In this document: positions 1 through 8,006 of the stretch, piece by piece
Layout of the letters: each line of letters starts with the position of its first letter
How positions within the stretch are numbered: position 1 is the stretch's first letter
Assembly (NCBI RefSeq): GCF_004791695.1
Contig: NZ_SRSO01000015.1
Span: 49,615-113,614, forward strand
From: Flavivirga rizhaonensis
GTDB lineage: Bacteria > Bacteroidota > Bacteroidia > Flavobacteriales > Flavobacteriaceae
DNA: 64,000 nt
Reading direction: 5' to 3'
Notes under the pieces: generated by a model
The model's input: only the letters and a program-made list of their open reading frames with translations
The model's database searches: none
Told to the model about the DNA's origin: nothing
Program-made: the position numbers and the translations under genes

Positions 1-15
1 TTGTAATAAAATCAT
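1..15 (-). CDS. 5' tip of the next flexirubin-cluster gene, cut by the window edge
   Basis: An ATG lies one base after the darB stop codon on the minus strand and opens a frame reading M-I-L-L-Q before the window ends. The tight spacing matches the rest of the operon, so this is probably the start of another pigment gene. Five codons do not allow an identification, and the start could be chance. Confidence 0.3.
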
Positions 16-16
16 T

Positions 17-1153
17 TTAACAAACAGTTAAATGTGCATAAGCATAAGAAAATCTTCCGCTTTCTGGCACTGATAGCATTATTTTGTCTCCTTTTTTCAA
101 CTTTCCAGAATACATTAATTCTTCAAGCATTAAGTAAATTGAGGCAGATCCAACATTGCCCACTTTATCTAAATTAGTAAACCAACTACTTTCTGGAATT
201 TGTAACCCTTTTTCTTTAATGCCAGTTTTTAATTTTTCAGCAAAATAATTTGACGATAAATGAGGTAGAAAATAGTCGATATCTGAGGGGTCTTTAGCAT
301 GTTTTTTAAAGACCAGTTCCAAGCTTTCGACACCTTTATTAATAACATGCTTTTCTAAAATTTTAACATCTTGCTTTACAGAAAAAACAGATTCTTCTAA
401 CCATTCTTTAGAATTGTATTCTGTCCAAGGCTTAATAGACCCATCGGCAATTTTTTCTCCGCCAGAATACATGCAGGTTTCCAATTCATGCGCATACGAA
501 TAGGCTTCCATCCAATCTATTTTTAAAGAGAGACCTACTTCATTTTTTTTGTTTTCTAACAGCATTGCCCCAGCTCCATCTGATAGCATCCAACGTAAAA
601 AATCTTTTTTAAATGCTATGATAGGCTGCTCTTCTAAAGATGAAAGGGACACGGCTTCTTCATTAAACATATTTGCCTGTATTCGTGTAGAAGATCTTTC
701 TGATCCCGTACAAACTGCATTGTTTGAATTCCCTGATTTTACAGATAAAAAACCAAACTTTAAAGAACTCATGCCTGCACAACAAATACCTGAAGCTGAG
801 TTTATCTCCAGATTTTTATTTGCTAGTAAACCATGAACCATGGCTGCATGTGAGGGCAATAATTGATCGGGAGAAGAGGTTCCACAGCATAATAATTCCA
901 TACAGTTTTGAGTAAACGAATCGTCAAATAACTTTGTAATGGCTTCTTGAGTTAGTTCTGCATTGGTATGGGTAATCTTACCCTGACTATTAATGGCGTA
1001 ATAACGCTCCTTTATTCCATTATTTCTTAATACTATTCTTTTTGCTCTAGAAGGCTTCCCATTAATTTGACCTAAAATGCCTTCCATTTCATCATTACTA
1101 ATAGGGTTATTTGGTAAAAATTTTGATATTCTTGTTATGTAAACGTCTTTCAT
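17..1153 (-). CDS. darB: DarB-like ketosynthase (KAS III fold), dialkylresorcinol formation
   Basis: This 378-residue beta-ketoacyl synthase III-type enzyme likely joins two acyl chains to make the cyclohexanedione precursor of a dialkylresorcinol, the head group esterified in flexirubin-type pigments. The thiolase-fold triad is visible: Cys125 in ASGICCAGM, His298 in FLPHLSS and Asn333 in KVGNVGSAS. Length fits the DarB subfamily rather than housekeeping FabH (about 320 residues). It starts 10 bp after the darA-like gene and belongs to the same minus-strand operon as an ACP, a second ketosynthase and FabG. Family assignment is firm; the DarB role rests on the adjacent DarA homologue and cluster content. 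Confidence 0.85.
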   Translation of the reverse strand: MKDVYITRISKFLPNNPISNDEMEGILGQINGKPSRAKRIVLRNNGIKERYYAINSQGKITHTNAELTQEAITKLFDDSFTQNCMELLCCGTSSPDQLLPSHAAMVHGLLANKNLEINSASGICCAGMSSLKFGFLSVKSGNSNNAVCTGSERSSTRIQANMFNEEAVSLSSLEEQPIIAFKKDFLRWMLSDGAGAMLLENKKNEVGLSLKIDWMEAYSYAHELETCMYSGGEKIADGSIKPWTEYNSKEWLEESVFSVKQDVKILEKHVINKGVESLELVFKKHAKDPSDIDYFLPHLSSNYFAEKLKTGIKEKGLQIPESSWFTNLDKVGNVGSASIYLMLEELMYSGKLKKGDKIMLSVPESGRFSYAYAHLTVC

Positions 1154-1163
1154 TTAATCCCTT

Positions 1164-2087
1164 CTATTTAATTTCTACAGATGAATAATATTTTTTATCC
1201 TTTTTTATCTTTCCAGACAAAGGCAAATAAGTCAGCAAAAATAAAATAAAAACCACGGGAGCAATAATCCAAATGGCAAATAATAAATAACAATTAAACA
1301 TTTTAATCCAAATTGTACGCTTATTGATATTTCTTTTCCCTTTAGAATAGATAAGTTTTGCCCATTTACCAAATAAAACATTAGCTCTTTTATCTGCTAA
1401 AATTAAAAAAGGTTTTATTAGTACAGCTTTTTCTTTTATTAGACTTTTTTGAAGATTATCGAGCTTATTACTAATGATATGATCTAATATAACATTACCA
1501 AACCTTGTAGATTCATCAATATCTTTTTGAGACACGCCCGGCTTAGGAAATACGCCTAAATACTTCTTTTTCTCTCCAGTAAACATCCATTGTACTATGG
1601 TAATAACACTTATGTGGTTTATATGTCTATCTCTTAAAACAATGTTGCCAACTAATTTCGAACCACATTCCTTAAGTAAGGTTTTCATTTTTTCTTGAGC
1701 CATTATCCACATATTTCTACAACCAATAACTGTAATTACCGGTGTATTTGCCAGTAACTGTTTGGCTTCTGGGGTACATAAGAAAGAATTTGTTGGAATT
1801 GATGGGCTTAAATACCAAACGGAGTACCCTAAAATTACTAAATCGAATTTTTGATTTAGAATTGCTTCAGGGATGGGTTTTATTTTTGAAGGGATTTGAA
1901 GAAAAGATTCAGGAAACACATTTAAAAAATCTTTTTTTTTCCATGGAAACGCAAAAGGTGTTTTCATTTTTATTTGGTGATGAACAACTTTTATGTTTTT
2001 GGAATTATTAAGAGGTATCGCTATATTATTTACGATTTCTGTTAATTGACCAGATTGAGAATAATGCATAACTAGAATGTTCTTCAT
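1164..2087 (-). CDS. darA: DarA-like dialkylresorcinol condensing enzyme
   Basis: About 307 residues. The N-terminus (MKNILVMHYSQSGQLTEIV) is a flavodoxin-like phosphate-binding beta-alpha start, as in DarA proteins that work with DarB to aromatise the cyclised intermediate. A strongly hydrophobic segment near the C-terminus (from MFNCYLLFAIWIIAPVVFILF) should anchor it in the inner membrane. A start 33 bp further upstream at 2120 is possible, but it would overlap the preceding gene; the start at 2087 falls 4 bp after that gene's stop and begins exactly at the conserved fold, so it is preferred. Operon position between acyltransferase and DarB supports the assignment. Confidence 0.8.
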   Translation of the reverse strand: MKNILVMHYSQSGQLTEIVNNIAIPLNNSKNIKVVHHQIKMKTPFAFPWKKKDFLNVFPESFLQIPSKIKPIPEAILNQKFDLVILGYSVWYLSPSIPTNSFLCTPEAKQLLANTPVITVIGCRNMWIMAQEKMKTLLKECGSKLVGNIVLRDRHINHISVITIVQWMFTGEKKKYLGVFPKPGVSQKDIDESTRFGNVILDHIISNKLDNLQKSLIKEKAVLIKPFLILADKRANVLFGKWAKLIYSKGKRNINKRTIWIKMFNCYLLFAIWIIAPVVFILFLLTYLPLSGKIKKDKKYYSSVEIK

Positions 2088-2091
2088 TTTA

Positions 2092-2976
2092 TTACTTGTT
2101 GTTTGCATCCCAAAAATCAAAATAATTAAACCATTGTAATGGGTGTTTTTTAATCATCCATTCTAAGCTTTGCGTATATTCTTTTAGCAATGCTTTAGCA
2201 TCTCCATGGTTTACCTCGGCTGTTCTTGCATAAAGGTGGTAGTGTTTTCTGGTTTCTTTCAGGACATATACAAAAAGCACAGGAACTTGTAATCGCGAGC
2301 TTATAAGAAATGGACCAGCTGGAAACTTAGTTTCTTTACCTAATAATTCTTCCTTCAAATATTTTGAATCTTTAATGTAACGGTCTCCTGTTATACAAAC
2401 AATTTCATTTCTTGCCAATGCTGCATTAATTTCAAAGATATGGGAAAGGTCTTCTTTAATAAGAATAATTTTTATGTTAGGCTTTTTTGTAACACTATCA
2501 AGGTAATCTTTTATAGCTGTATGTTCAACATTAGTTGTGAGTAAACTTATGCATTCATTTTCTTCTAATTCTCCAAAAAAATGCTGAGCAATTTCAAAAT
2601 TACCCATATGACCACTTATAAGTATACCTCCTTTTTTTTGTTTTAGTATTTCTTTTATACGATCTACACCATCATAATCATATGTGAATTTAGATTTTAA
2701 CCCGGAAGAAATAGCAATTTTGTCTATTATTGTTTGTCCAAAAACAAAGTAACTTCTGTAAATACTTACTATACTTTTAAATTTGGAATAGTTTAGTCTT
2801 TTATGGAAGTAATAGTAGGTAGCTATTGTGCTATCCATTGCAAAAAGGCAGAAATAAGCAGCAACAAAATATAAAATAAAGTATGCCGAACGTAATCCCA
2901 GTTTTTTGATACAAAATATGAATATTTTATAGCCTAGAACTGTACCTCTGGACTTTCCTTTCCATTCAGCAGCCAT
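2092..2976 (-). CDS. LpxL/HtrB-type lysophospholipid acyltransferase of the pigment cluster
   Basis: This 294-residue protein belongs to the lipid A biosynthesis acyltransferase family. It has an N-terminal membrane segment (AYFILYFVAAYFCLF, about residues 32-46) and the family H-x4-E catalytic motif in ISGHMGNFEIAQHF, about residue 120. In a flexirubin operon such an enzyme is expected to esterify the polyene acid to the dialkylresorcinol, or to move an ACP-bound acyl chain at the membrane, rather than to act on lipid A. That role is inferred from context. It follows the ACP gene by 21 bp and precedes darA by 4 bp. Confidence 0.75.
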   Translation of the reverse strand: MAAEWKGKSRGTVLGYKIFIFCIKKLGLRSAYFILYFVAAYFCLFAMDSTIATYYYFHKRLNYSKFKSIVSIYRSYFVFGQTIIDKIAISSGLKSKFTYDYDGVDRIKEILKQKKGGILISGHMGNFEIAQHFFGELEENECISLLTTNVEHTAIKDYLDSVTKKPNIKIILIKEDLSHIFEINAALARNEIVCITGDRYIKDSKYLKEELLGKETKFPAGPFLISSRLQVPVLFVYVLKETRKHYHLYARTAEVNHGDAKALLKEYTQSLEWMIKKHPLQWFNYFDFWDANNK

Positions 2977-2997
2977 ATATGTTAGAGTAAAATTGTT

Positions 2998-3243
2998 TTA
3001 TTCTTTTAATTTGTTTTCAATAAGATTGTAAAAATCTTGAAGTGAAATAATATTTATAAAATCTTCTCCTACTAATTTAACACCAAAATTAGATTCAATG
3101 GATACAACAAGATCTACAAAATCTAAACTGTCCAACTCAAGAGTTTCTTTTAAGTTAGCTTCGGGTGAAATATCATCATTTTCAACTTCAAATTCATCGA
3201 TAAGAAAGTCGTTTATTTTTTCAATAATAACTTCTTTATTCAT
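2998..3243 (-). CDS. Acyl carrier protein of the pigment cluster
   Basis: An 81-residue acidic acyl carrier protein. The 4'-phosphopantetheine attachment serine is Ser39 in LELDSLDFVDLV, followed by the acidic helix II. It differs clearly from the housekeeping AcpP encoded at 43027-43260 ([12 protein letters not shown]), so it is a dedicated carrier for the pigment's polyene or alkyl chains. Its first codons overlap the end of the upstream ketosynthase gene by 8 bp, which suggests translational coupling of carrier and ketosynthase. Confidence 0.9.
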   Translation of the reverse strand: MNKEVIIEKINDFLIDEFEVENDDISPEANLKETLELDSLDFVDLVVSIESNFGVKLVGEDFINIISLQDFYNLIENKLKE

Positions 3244-4468
3244 CTTTGTTCTTTATTTTTTTTATTATTAATGCTGAATTTGTTCCTCCAAACCCAAAAG
3301 AGTTGGACAAAAATACATCAATTTTTTTATCTATCGTTTTGCTTACCAAATTTAATTTTGCGGCATCTTCATCTGGTTTCTCCAGATTTATGTTAGGAGC
3401 AATAAAAGAGTGCTGCATCATAAGCATTGAATATATAATTTCACTAGCTCCAGCCATCCAGCATTCATGTCCTGTCATAGACTTTGTAGAGCTTACATAA
3501 GGACCGTTTTCTCCAAAAACATCAAATATTGCTTTAGCTTCATTGGCATCTCCAACGGGTGTTGAAGTAGCATGTGCATTAACATAGTCTATATTATTTA
3601 CGGGAATGTTTGCTTGTGAAATAGCTTTATTCATGGCGCGGGAAGGACCATTGACATTTGGTGTCGAAATATGTTCTCCGTTTGACGAAAAACCATAGCC
3701 TATAATTTCACCTAAAATAGGGGCTCCTCTCTTTATGGCAGACTCATAACTTTCTACTACTAAGGTTGCCCCACCACCACTAGGAATAAGACCGTCACGA
3801 TTTTTATCAAATGGACGCGATGCCTTTGCTGGTTGTTCTTCGTTTGAAGAAAACACTCCTAAACCATCAAAACTGGCCATGGCTAGTTCATTAATTTCTT
3901 GAGCACCCCCACATATAATACAGTCTTGAAGGCCACTTTTTATAAGTTGATATGCCATGCCAATAGCGTGAGAGCCACTTGCGCAGGCAGCACTTACAGT
4001 GAAATTAACACCTGTTAATTTAAAAATAGTAGAGAGATTCATGGTTACGGTAGAGTTCATGCCTTTAAAAATAGATCCTGAACCTACCAAGGTCGTGTCT
4101 TTTTTTTCTCTAATCTTATCAACAGATTCTATAATAGACTTTGCTGTACTATCATTACCGTAAAGAATTCCTACTTCGTTAGCATCTATAAACTCTTGAG
4201 TGATTTTTGCGTTTTCCAAGGCTTCAATGGTTGCCATATAAGCATATGCTCCTTCTTCTCCTAGACTAATGCGTTGTCTTCTTGTAAGGAGATTTTTAAG
4301 GTTAGGTGTCTCTACCATCCCTGTTAAGGATGAACGATATCCAAAAGGTTTTCTTTTTTCGTCAGAGATAATTCCAGAGGTACCGTTATAAAGAGACGTT
4401 TTCACTTCTTCTAAATTTTTACCAATACAGGAATAAATTCCCATGCCAGTTATAACAACTCTTCTCAT
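3236..4468 (-). CDS. Beta-ketoacyl-ACP synthase II-type ketosynthase (polyene elongation)
   Basis: A 410-residue KAS I/II enzyme with the Cys-His-His triad: Cys162 in VSAACASGSHA, His299 in NAHATSTPVGD and His334 in KSMTGHECW. It should elongate ACP-bound acyl chains in the cytoplasm, most likely the aryl-polyene chain of flexirubin. It is divergent from the housekeeping FabF at 43273-44523, which has the usual GTSTPLGD and GHLLGAAG motifs. It overlaps the ACP gene by 8 bp and follows fabG by 12 bp. Some type-II polyene systems also carry a non-catalytic chain-length factor; this protein keeps the active-site cysteine, so it is a working ketosynthase. Confidence 0.85.
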   Translation of the reverse strand: MRRVVITGMGIYSCIGKNLEEVKTSLYNGTSGIISDEKRKPFGYRSSLTGMVETPNLKNLLTRRQRISLGEEGAYAYMATIEALENAKITQEFIDANEVGILYGNDSTAKSIIESVDKIREKKDTTLVGSGSIFKGMNSTVTMNLSTIFKLTGVNFTVSAACASGSHAIGMAYQLIKSGLQDCIICGGAQEINELAMASFDGLGVFSSNEEQPAKASRPFDKNRDGLIPSGGGATLVVESYESAIKRGAPILGEIIGYGFSSNGEHISTPNVNGPSRAMNKAISQANIPVNNIDYVNAHATSTPVGDANEAKAIFDVFGENGPYVSSTKSMTGHECWMAGASEIIYSMLMMQHSFIAPNINLEKPDEDAAKLNLVSKTIDKKIDVFLSNSFGFGGTNSALIIKKIKNKDE

Positions 4469-4480
4469 CTTTCAAATTAT

Positions 4481-5230
4481 TTATGAATAAATGCCCCCAT
4501 TTATATTTATAACTTCCCCTGTAATGTAAGATGCTTTTTCGGATGCTAAAAAAGATACCAAATGTGCCACTTCTTCGGGATCTCCAAAACGATTTGCAGG
4601 GACTGATTTTTTTAATTCTTTTTCATCTAAATCCCCAGTCATATCTGTTTTAATAAATCCTGGGGCAACTGCATTTACCGTAATCTTACGTTTAGCTATT
4701 TCTTGAGCTAAAGCTTTAGTGGCTCCTATAACTGCTCCTTTTGCTGCAGAATAATTGGTTTGACCTGGAGTGCCTTTAAGACCAGATAATGAAACAATAT
4801 TGATAATACGTCCATATTTTTGAACCAACAACTTTTGAATTAAATGATTTGTTACATTAAAGAATCCATTAAGGCTAGTATTAACAACATTATTCCAGTC
4901 TTCAGAAGTCATCCACATAAATAAGCCGTCTTTTGTTATTCCAGCATTATTAACTATTACTTCAATAATAGCGTCTTTATTGTTTTCGTGCCAGTTGTCT
5001 AAAACAGATTTTACTTCTTCATTATCAACCACATTAAATTGTAATAGTTCCCCTGTGCCACCAGCTTCTTTAACACTTTCTAATGTGTCTAGAGCAGCTT
5101 GTTTATTACTTTGATAGTTAATTAAAATGTGATAACTAGTGTCTTTGGCTAGTTGAATACAGATCGCTTTTCCGATCCCTCTTGACCCGCCAGTTACTAA
5201 AGCATATTTTGTAATGTTATTTTTGTCCAT
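4481..5230 (-). CDS. fabG: 3-oxoacyl-ACP reductase (FabG-type SDR)
   Basis: A 249-residue short-chain dehydrogenase/reductase. It shows the nucleotide motif TGGSRGIG (residues 13-20), NNAG (94-97), the catalytic Ser147 in NIVSLSG and the Tyr160-x3-Lys164 pair in NYSAAKG. It probably reduces beta-ketoacyl-ACP with NADPH during polyene chain building. It sits between the WG-repeat gene (21 bp away) and the ketosynthase (12 bp) in the pigment operon, so it is likely a dedicated copy and not the general fatty-acid FabG. Substrate is inferred from context. Confidence 0.87.
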   Translation of the reverse strand: MDKNNITKYALVTGGSRGIGKAICIQLAKDTSYHILINYQSNKQAALDTLESVKEAGGTGELLQFNVVDNEEVKSVLDNWHENNKDAIIEVIVNNAGITKDGLFMWMTSEDWNNVVNTSLNGFFNVTNHLIQKLLVQKYGRIINIVSLSGLKGTPGQTNYSAAKGAVIGATKALAQEIAKRKITVNAVAPGFIKTDMTGDLDEKELKKSVPANRFGDPEEVAHLVSFLASEKASYITGEVININGGIYS

Positions 5231-5251
5231 TTTTAGAATGAGAGTTAGGGC

Positions 5252-6385
5252 TTAGCGTTTTTTTGAAAAAAGTTCAACATTTTGATACCATTTATCACCT
5301 AATACTTCACCTTTAGTATTTATGAACCCCCATTGTTTACCTTTTTTTACACGAGCTAATCCTTTATAAAAACCTTTAATGGCGTTTTTACTAAATAAAG
5401 ATAATCCGCCTGCAGTAATTTGATATTGTGCTGGAATGACCATTTTTCCAGATTTATTAATAAAACCCCACAGTTTTTTTTCTTTCACAGGAGCTAAACC
5501 ATCAGCTGAGAAAGTTTCAGCATCTCTAAAGTTGAGTGCGATTACTTCTTCTCCTTTTTCATTAATATAGCCCCAAAATTTGTTTTTAAAAACAGGAGCT
5601 AAGCCATTATTAAAGGCTCTTGCTTTTTCAAATGAAGGTTTAATTACCCATTCACCAGAATTATTTATAAACCCAATTTTTTTATTACTTCTTGCATAGG
5701 TTAATTCGGAATTGTCATTAAAATCCCAAATTTTATCAATCCCAGCTATTGCGTTAAACTTCTTATTACTAACAATACCGAAAGTTTCACCTTTTTTTGC
5801 CCAGACACCACGTTTATTGTAACCTCCTATTTCAGAGTATTCTACAGGAATAAAAACGGCTCCTTTTTTATCTATGATACCCCAATAATCTCCTTTTCGC
5901 ACCTTAGCATATCCATTAATAAATGGTTTAATGGCATCGTATGTTGGTTCTAAAATAAGTTTTCCGTCAGTTCCGATAAGTCCAGTTTTTTTAGCTTTTT
6001 TTAGAAAAGCAACTCCATCATTAAAATCATAATATTTTTCTGTTACAGGAGTGCTTAATTTTTCTCCCGAAGCATTGACGTAATTCCATTCGTCATTTTG
6101 GAGCACTAATACATAACCAGAATTGAAGCTTTTTACTCTATCGAACTCAGGATTAAGAACCCACTTGCCAGATGTGTCAATTAGACCCCATTTTTCATCT
6201 TTAAAAGCGGCGGCATATCCTTCAGAAAAGTTTCCAGCTTTTTTAAATTGAGGTTGAATAACATATTCTCCTGATGTGTTAATATAACCAAAAAGATCGT
6301 TATCTCTAACTAGGGCTAATTCTTGTGCATTAACAAATGTTAGATTTAAAAAAAACGTAAAAAGTAACGTGTAGTGAAATTTCAT
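5252..6385 (-). CDS. Secreted WG-repeat protein inside the pigment operon
   Basis: 377 residues with a clear Sec signal peptide (MKFHYTLLFTFFLNLTFVNA, cut before QE). The rest consists of back-to-back WG repeats of roughly 33-38 residues, each of the type 'WGxIDxxGxxVIxPxFxxAxxFxxGLAxV', from about residue 25 to the end. WG repeats form beta-rich scaffolds thought to bind peptidoglycan or proteins; no catalytic motif is seen. Its start codon overlaps the stop of the ammonia-lyase gene by 1 bp, so it is co-transcribed with it. Why a periplasmic repeat protein is wired into a pigment operon is unknown; it could help localise the outer-membrane pigment. Confidence 0.8.
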   Translation of the reverse strand: MKFHYTLLFTFFLNLTFVNAQELALVRDNDLFGYINTSGEYVIQPQFKKAGNFSEGYAAAFKDEKWGLIDTSGKWVLNPEFDRVKSFNSGYVLVLQNDEWNYVNASGEKLSTPVTEKYYDFNDGVAFLKKAKKTGLIGTDGKLILEPTYDAIKPFINGYAKVRKGDYWGIIDKKGAVFIPVEYSEIGGYNKRGVWAKKGETFGIVSNKKFNAIAGIDKIWDFNDNSELTYARSNKKIGFINNSGEWVIKPSFEKARAFNNGLAPVFKNKFWGYINEKGEEVIALNFRDAETFSADGLAPVKEKKLWGFINKSGKMVIPAQYQITAGGLSLFSKNAIKGFYKGLARVKKGKQWGFINTKGEVLGDKWYQNVELFSKKR

Positions 6386-7920
6386 TATACTATATTGTTT
6401 TCATGATTCATAATAAAGTCTTTAATCTTATTTACATAAGGGTACATGACTATGTCTTCTGTAAATATAGGAACTAAATGTCTTACAGCATCATACATTT
6501 TTTTAGTTTTTGTAGATATTTTATCTTGTGTTTTAAGATATTCAATAGCCTGTACTATGGTTATCATTTCAATAGCAACGACTTCAAAAGCATTTTCAAT
6601 AACTTTTTTTGTAATTAATGCTGCATTGGTTCCCATGCTAACAATGTCTTGATTATCGTTATTATTTGGGATACTATGAACATACATAGGGTTGGACAAC
6701 ATTTGATTTTCAGCTGTAGTAGATGTTGCCGTAAATTGAACACCTTGCATACCAAAGTTTAAACCTAACGTCCCAAGGTTTACAAATGCAGGAAGAATAT
6801 TGTTAAGATTAGGGTTTAACAAGTAGTTAAGTTGGCGTTCAGCCAGCATGCTCATTTTGGTAACAACTAATTTTAATTTATCCATTTCTAACGACACATA
6901 ATCGCCATGAAAGTTTCCACCATGGTATACATGTTGTTTTTCTACATTAACTATAGGGTTGTCGTTTGCAGAATTCACTTCTTCAATTAAAATGTTTTCT
7001 ATATTATTTAAAGTATCTAAAACGGGTCCTAATACTTGAGGGACACATCGTAAAGAATAATATTCTTGTACTTTTTCTTCAAAGATGGTAACTTCTGGGT
7101 TTTTATTATATAAAAACTCTTCACGTTTTCTGGTTAGCTTGCTGTCACTTAAATGTGTTCTCATTTGTTTAGCAACTTCTCGCTGTCCTTTATGTTTTTT
7201 TGTTTGGTTTAACTCAAAGGATAAGTGATCATCGTAAGCCTGAACGATTTCATTGATTGCTGAAGAACACAAGATCACCCAATTAAGTAATCGTCTGGTG
7301 TTTATGGTGTTTATAATACCAATACCAGTCATTACAGAAGTACCATTCATTAAAGCCAGCCCTTCTCGTAAAGCAACAGTAATAGGTTTTAAGTTTTCTA
7401 TTTCAAAAACTTCTTTTGTGGGTTTTAATTCATTCTTATAAAAAACTTCACCTTCACCAATTAAAACAAGTGCTAAATGAGCTAATTGCACTAAATCGCC
7501 ACTAGCACCAACACCGCCATGTTCGTAAATTAACGGAATGATATCTCTGTTAATTAATGCACTCATTAATTCTATTACCGATTTATGTACTCCAGAATGA
7601 CCTAATGACAACGTATTTAATCGAGCTAGCATAGCTGCTTTTACATACATAGGATCAATAATGTTTCCTGTGCCAGAAGCATGACTTCTAATTAAGTTGT
7701 ACTGTAGTTTTATACGATCTGTATCATCTATTTTATATTGCGCCATGGGGCCAAAGCCTGTGTTAACGCCATATATAGTTTTATTTTCCGAAAACGTTTT
7801 TAAAAAATTAAAACTATTTTCAATAGTTTCAAAAACCGTATTATCAATTTCGATAGGATTGTTTTCAAAAATGATTTTGTAAAAATCTTCAAGACCTAAA
7901 GTTCCATTAAGTTTTAACAT
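6385..7920 (-). CDS. Tyrosine ammonia-lyase (HAL/PAL/TAL family)
   Basis: A 511-residue aromatic amino acid lyase with the self-processing Ala139-Ser140-Gly141 triad in GGVGASGDLVQL that forms the MIO electrophile. It also has the conserved YGVNTGFG (about 50-57), QYNLIRSHASGTG, YHGGNFHGDYVS and NNDNQDIVSMGTN blocks. From memory it closely resembles the tyrosine ammonia-lyase of Flavobacterium johnsoniae, which converts tyrosine to 4-coumarate. In flexirubin clusters this supplies the aryl starter unit, and position first in the operon fits. A histidine ammonia-lyase role is less likely because no other hut genes are present. Tyrosine preference is not proved by sequence alone. Confidence 0.85.
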   Translation of the reverse strand: MLKLNGTLGLEDFYKIIFENNPIEIDNTVFETIENSFNFLKTFSENKTIYGVNTGFGPMAQYKIDDTDRIKLQYNLIRSHASGTGNIIDPMYVKAAMLARLNTLSLGHSGVHKSVIELMSALINRDIIPLIYEHGGVGASGDLVQLAHLALVLIGEGEVFYKNELKPTKEVFEIENLKPITVALREGLALMNGTSVMTGIGIINTINTRRLLNWVILCSSAINEIVQAYDDHLSFELNQTKKHKGQREVAKQMRTHLSDSKLTRKREEFLYNKNPEVTIFEEKVQEYYSLRCVPQVLGPVLDTLNNIENILIEEVNSANDNPIVNVEKQHVYHGGNFHGDYVSLEMDKLKLVVTKMSMLAERQLNYLLNPNLNNILPAFVNLGTLGLNFGMQGVQFTATSTTAENQMLSNPMYVHSIPNNNDNQDIVSMGTNAALITKKVIENAFEVVAIEMITIVQAIEYLKTQDKISTKTKKMYDAVRHLVPIFTEDIVMYPYVNKIKDFIMNHENNIV

Positions 7921-7989
7921 CTAGACTGTGTTGGTAAAATTTAAAAATAATATTTTAATAACTAAAGATAAAATAGTTATTTTGGAATG

Positions 7990-7997
7990 CAAATTTA
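7990..7997 (-). promoter_or_regulatory. Candidate -7 element for the flexirubin operon
   Basis: On the minus strand the sequence TAAATTTG matches the Bacteroidota -7 consensus TAnnTTTG, 70 bp before the ammonia-lyase start codon. A TTG lies 16 bp upstream of it, just inside the divergent gene, as a possible -33 element with slightly short spacing. Confidence 0.4.
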
Positions 7998-8006
7998 GAA
8001 TAATAA

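Noticed and set aside
1742..2011. Plus-strand frame opposite darA
   Set aside because: No family features and fully inside a recognised gene on the other strand.
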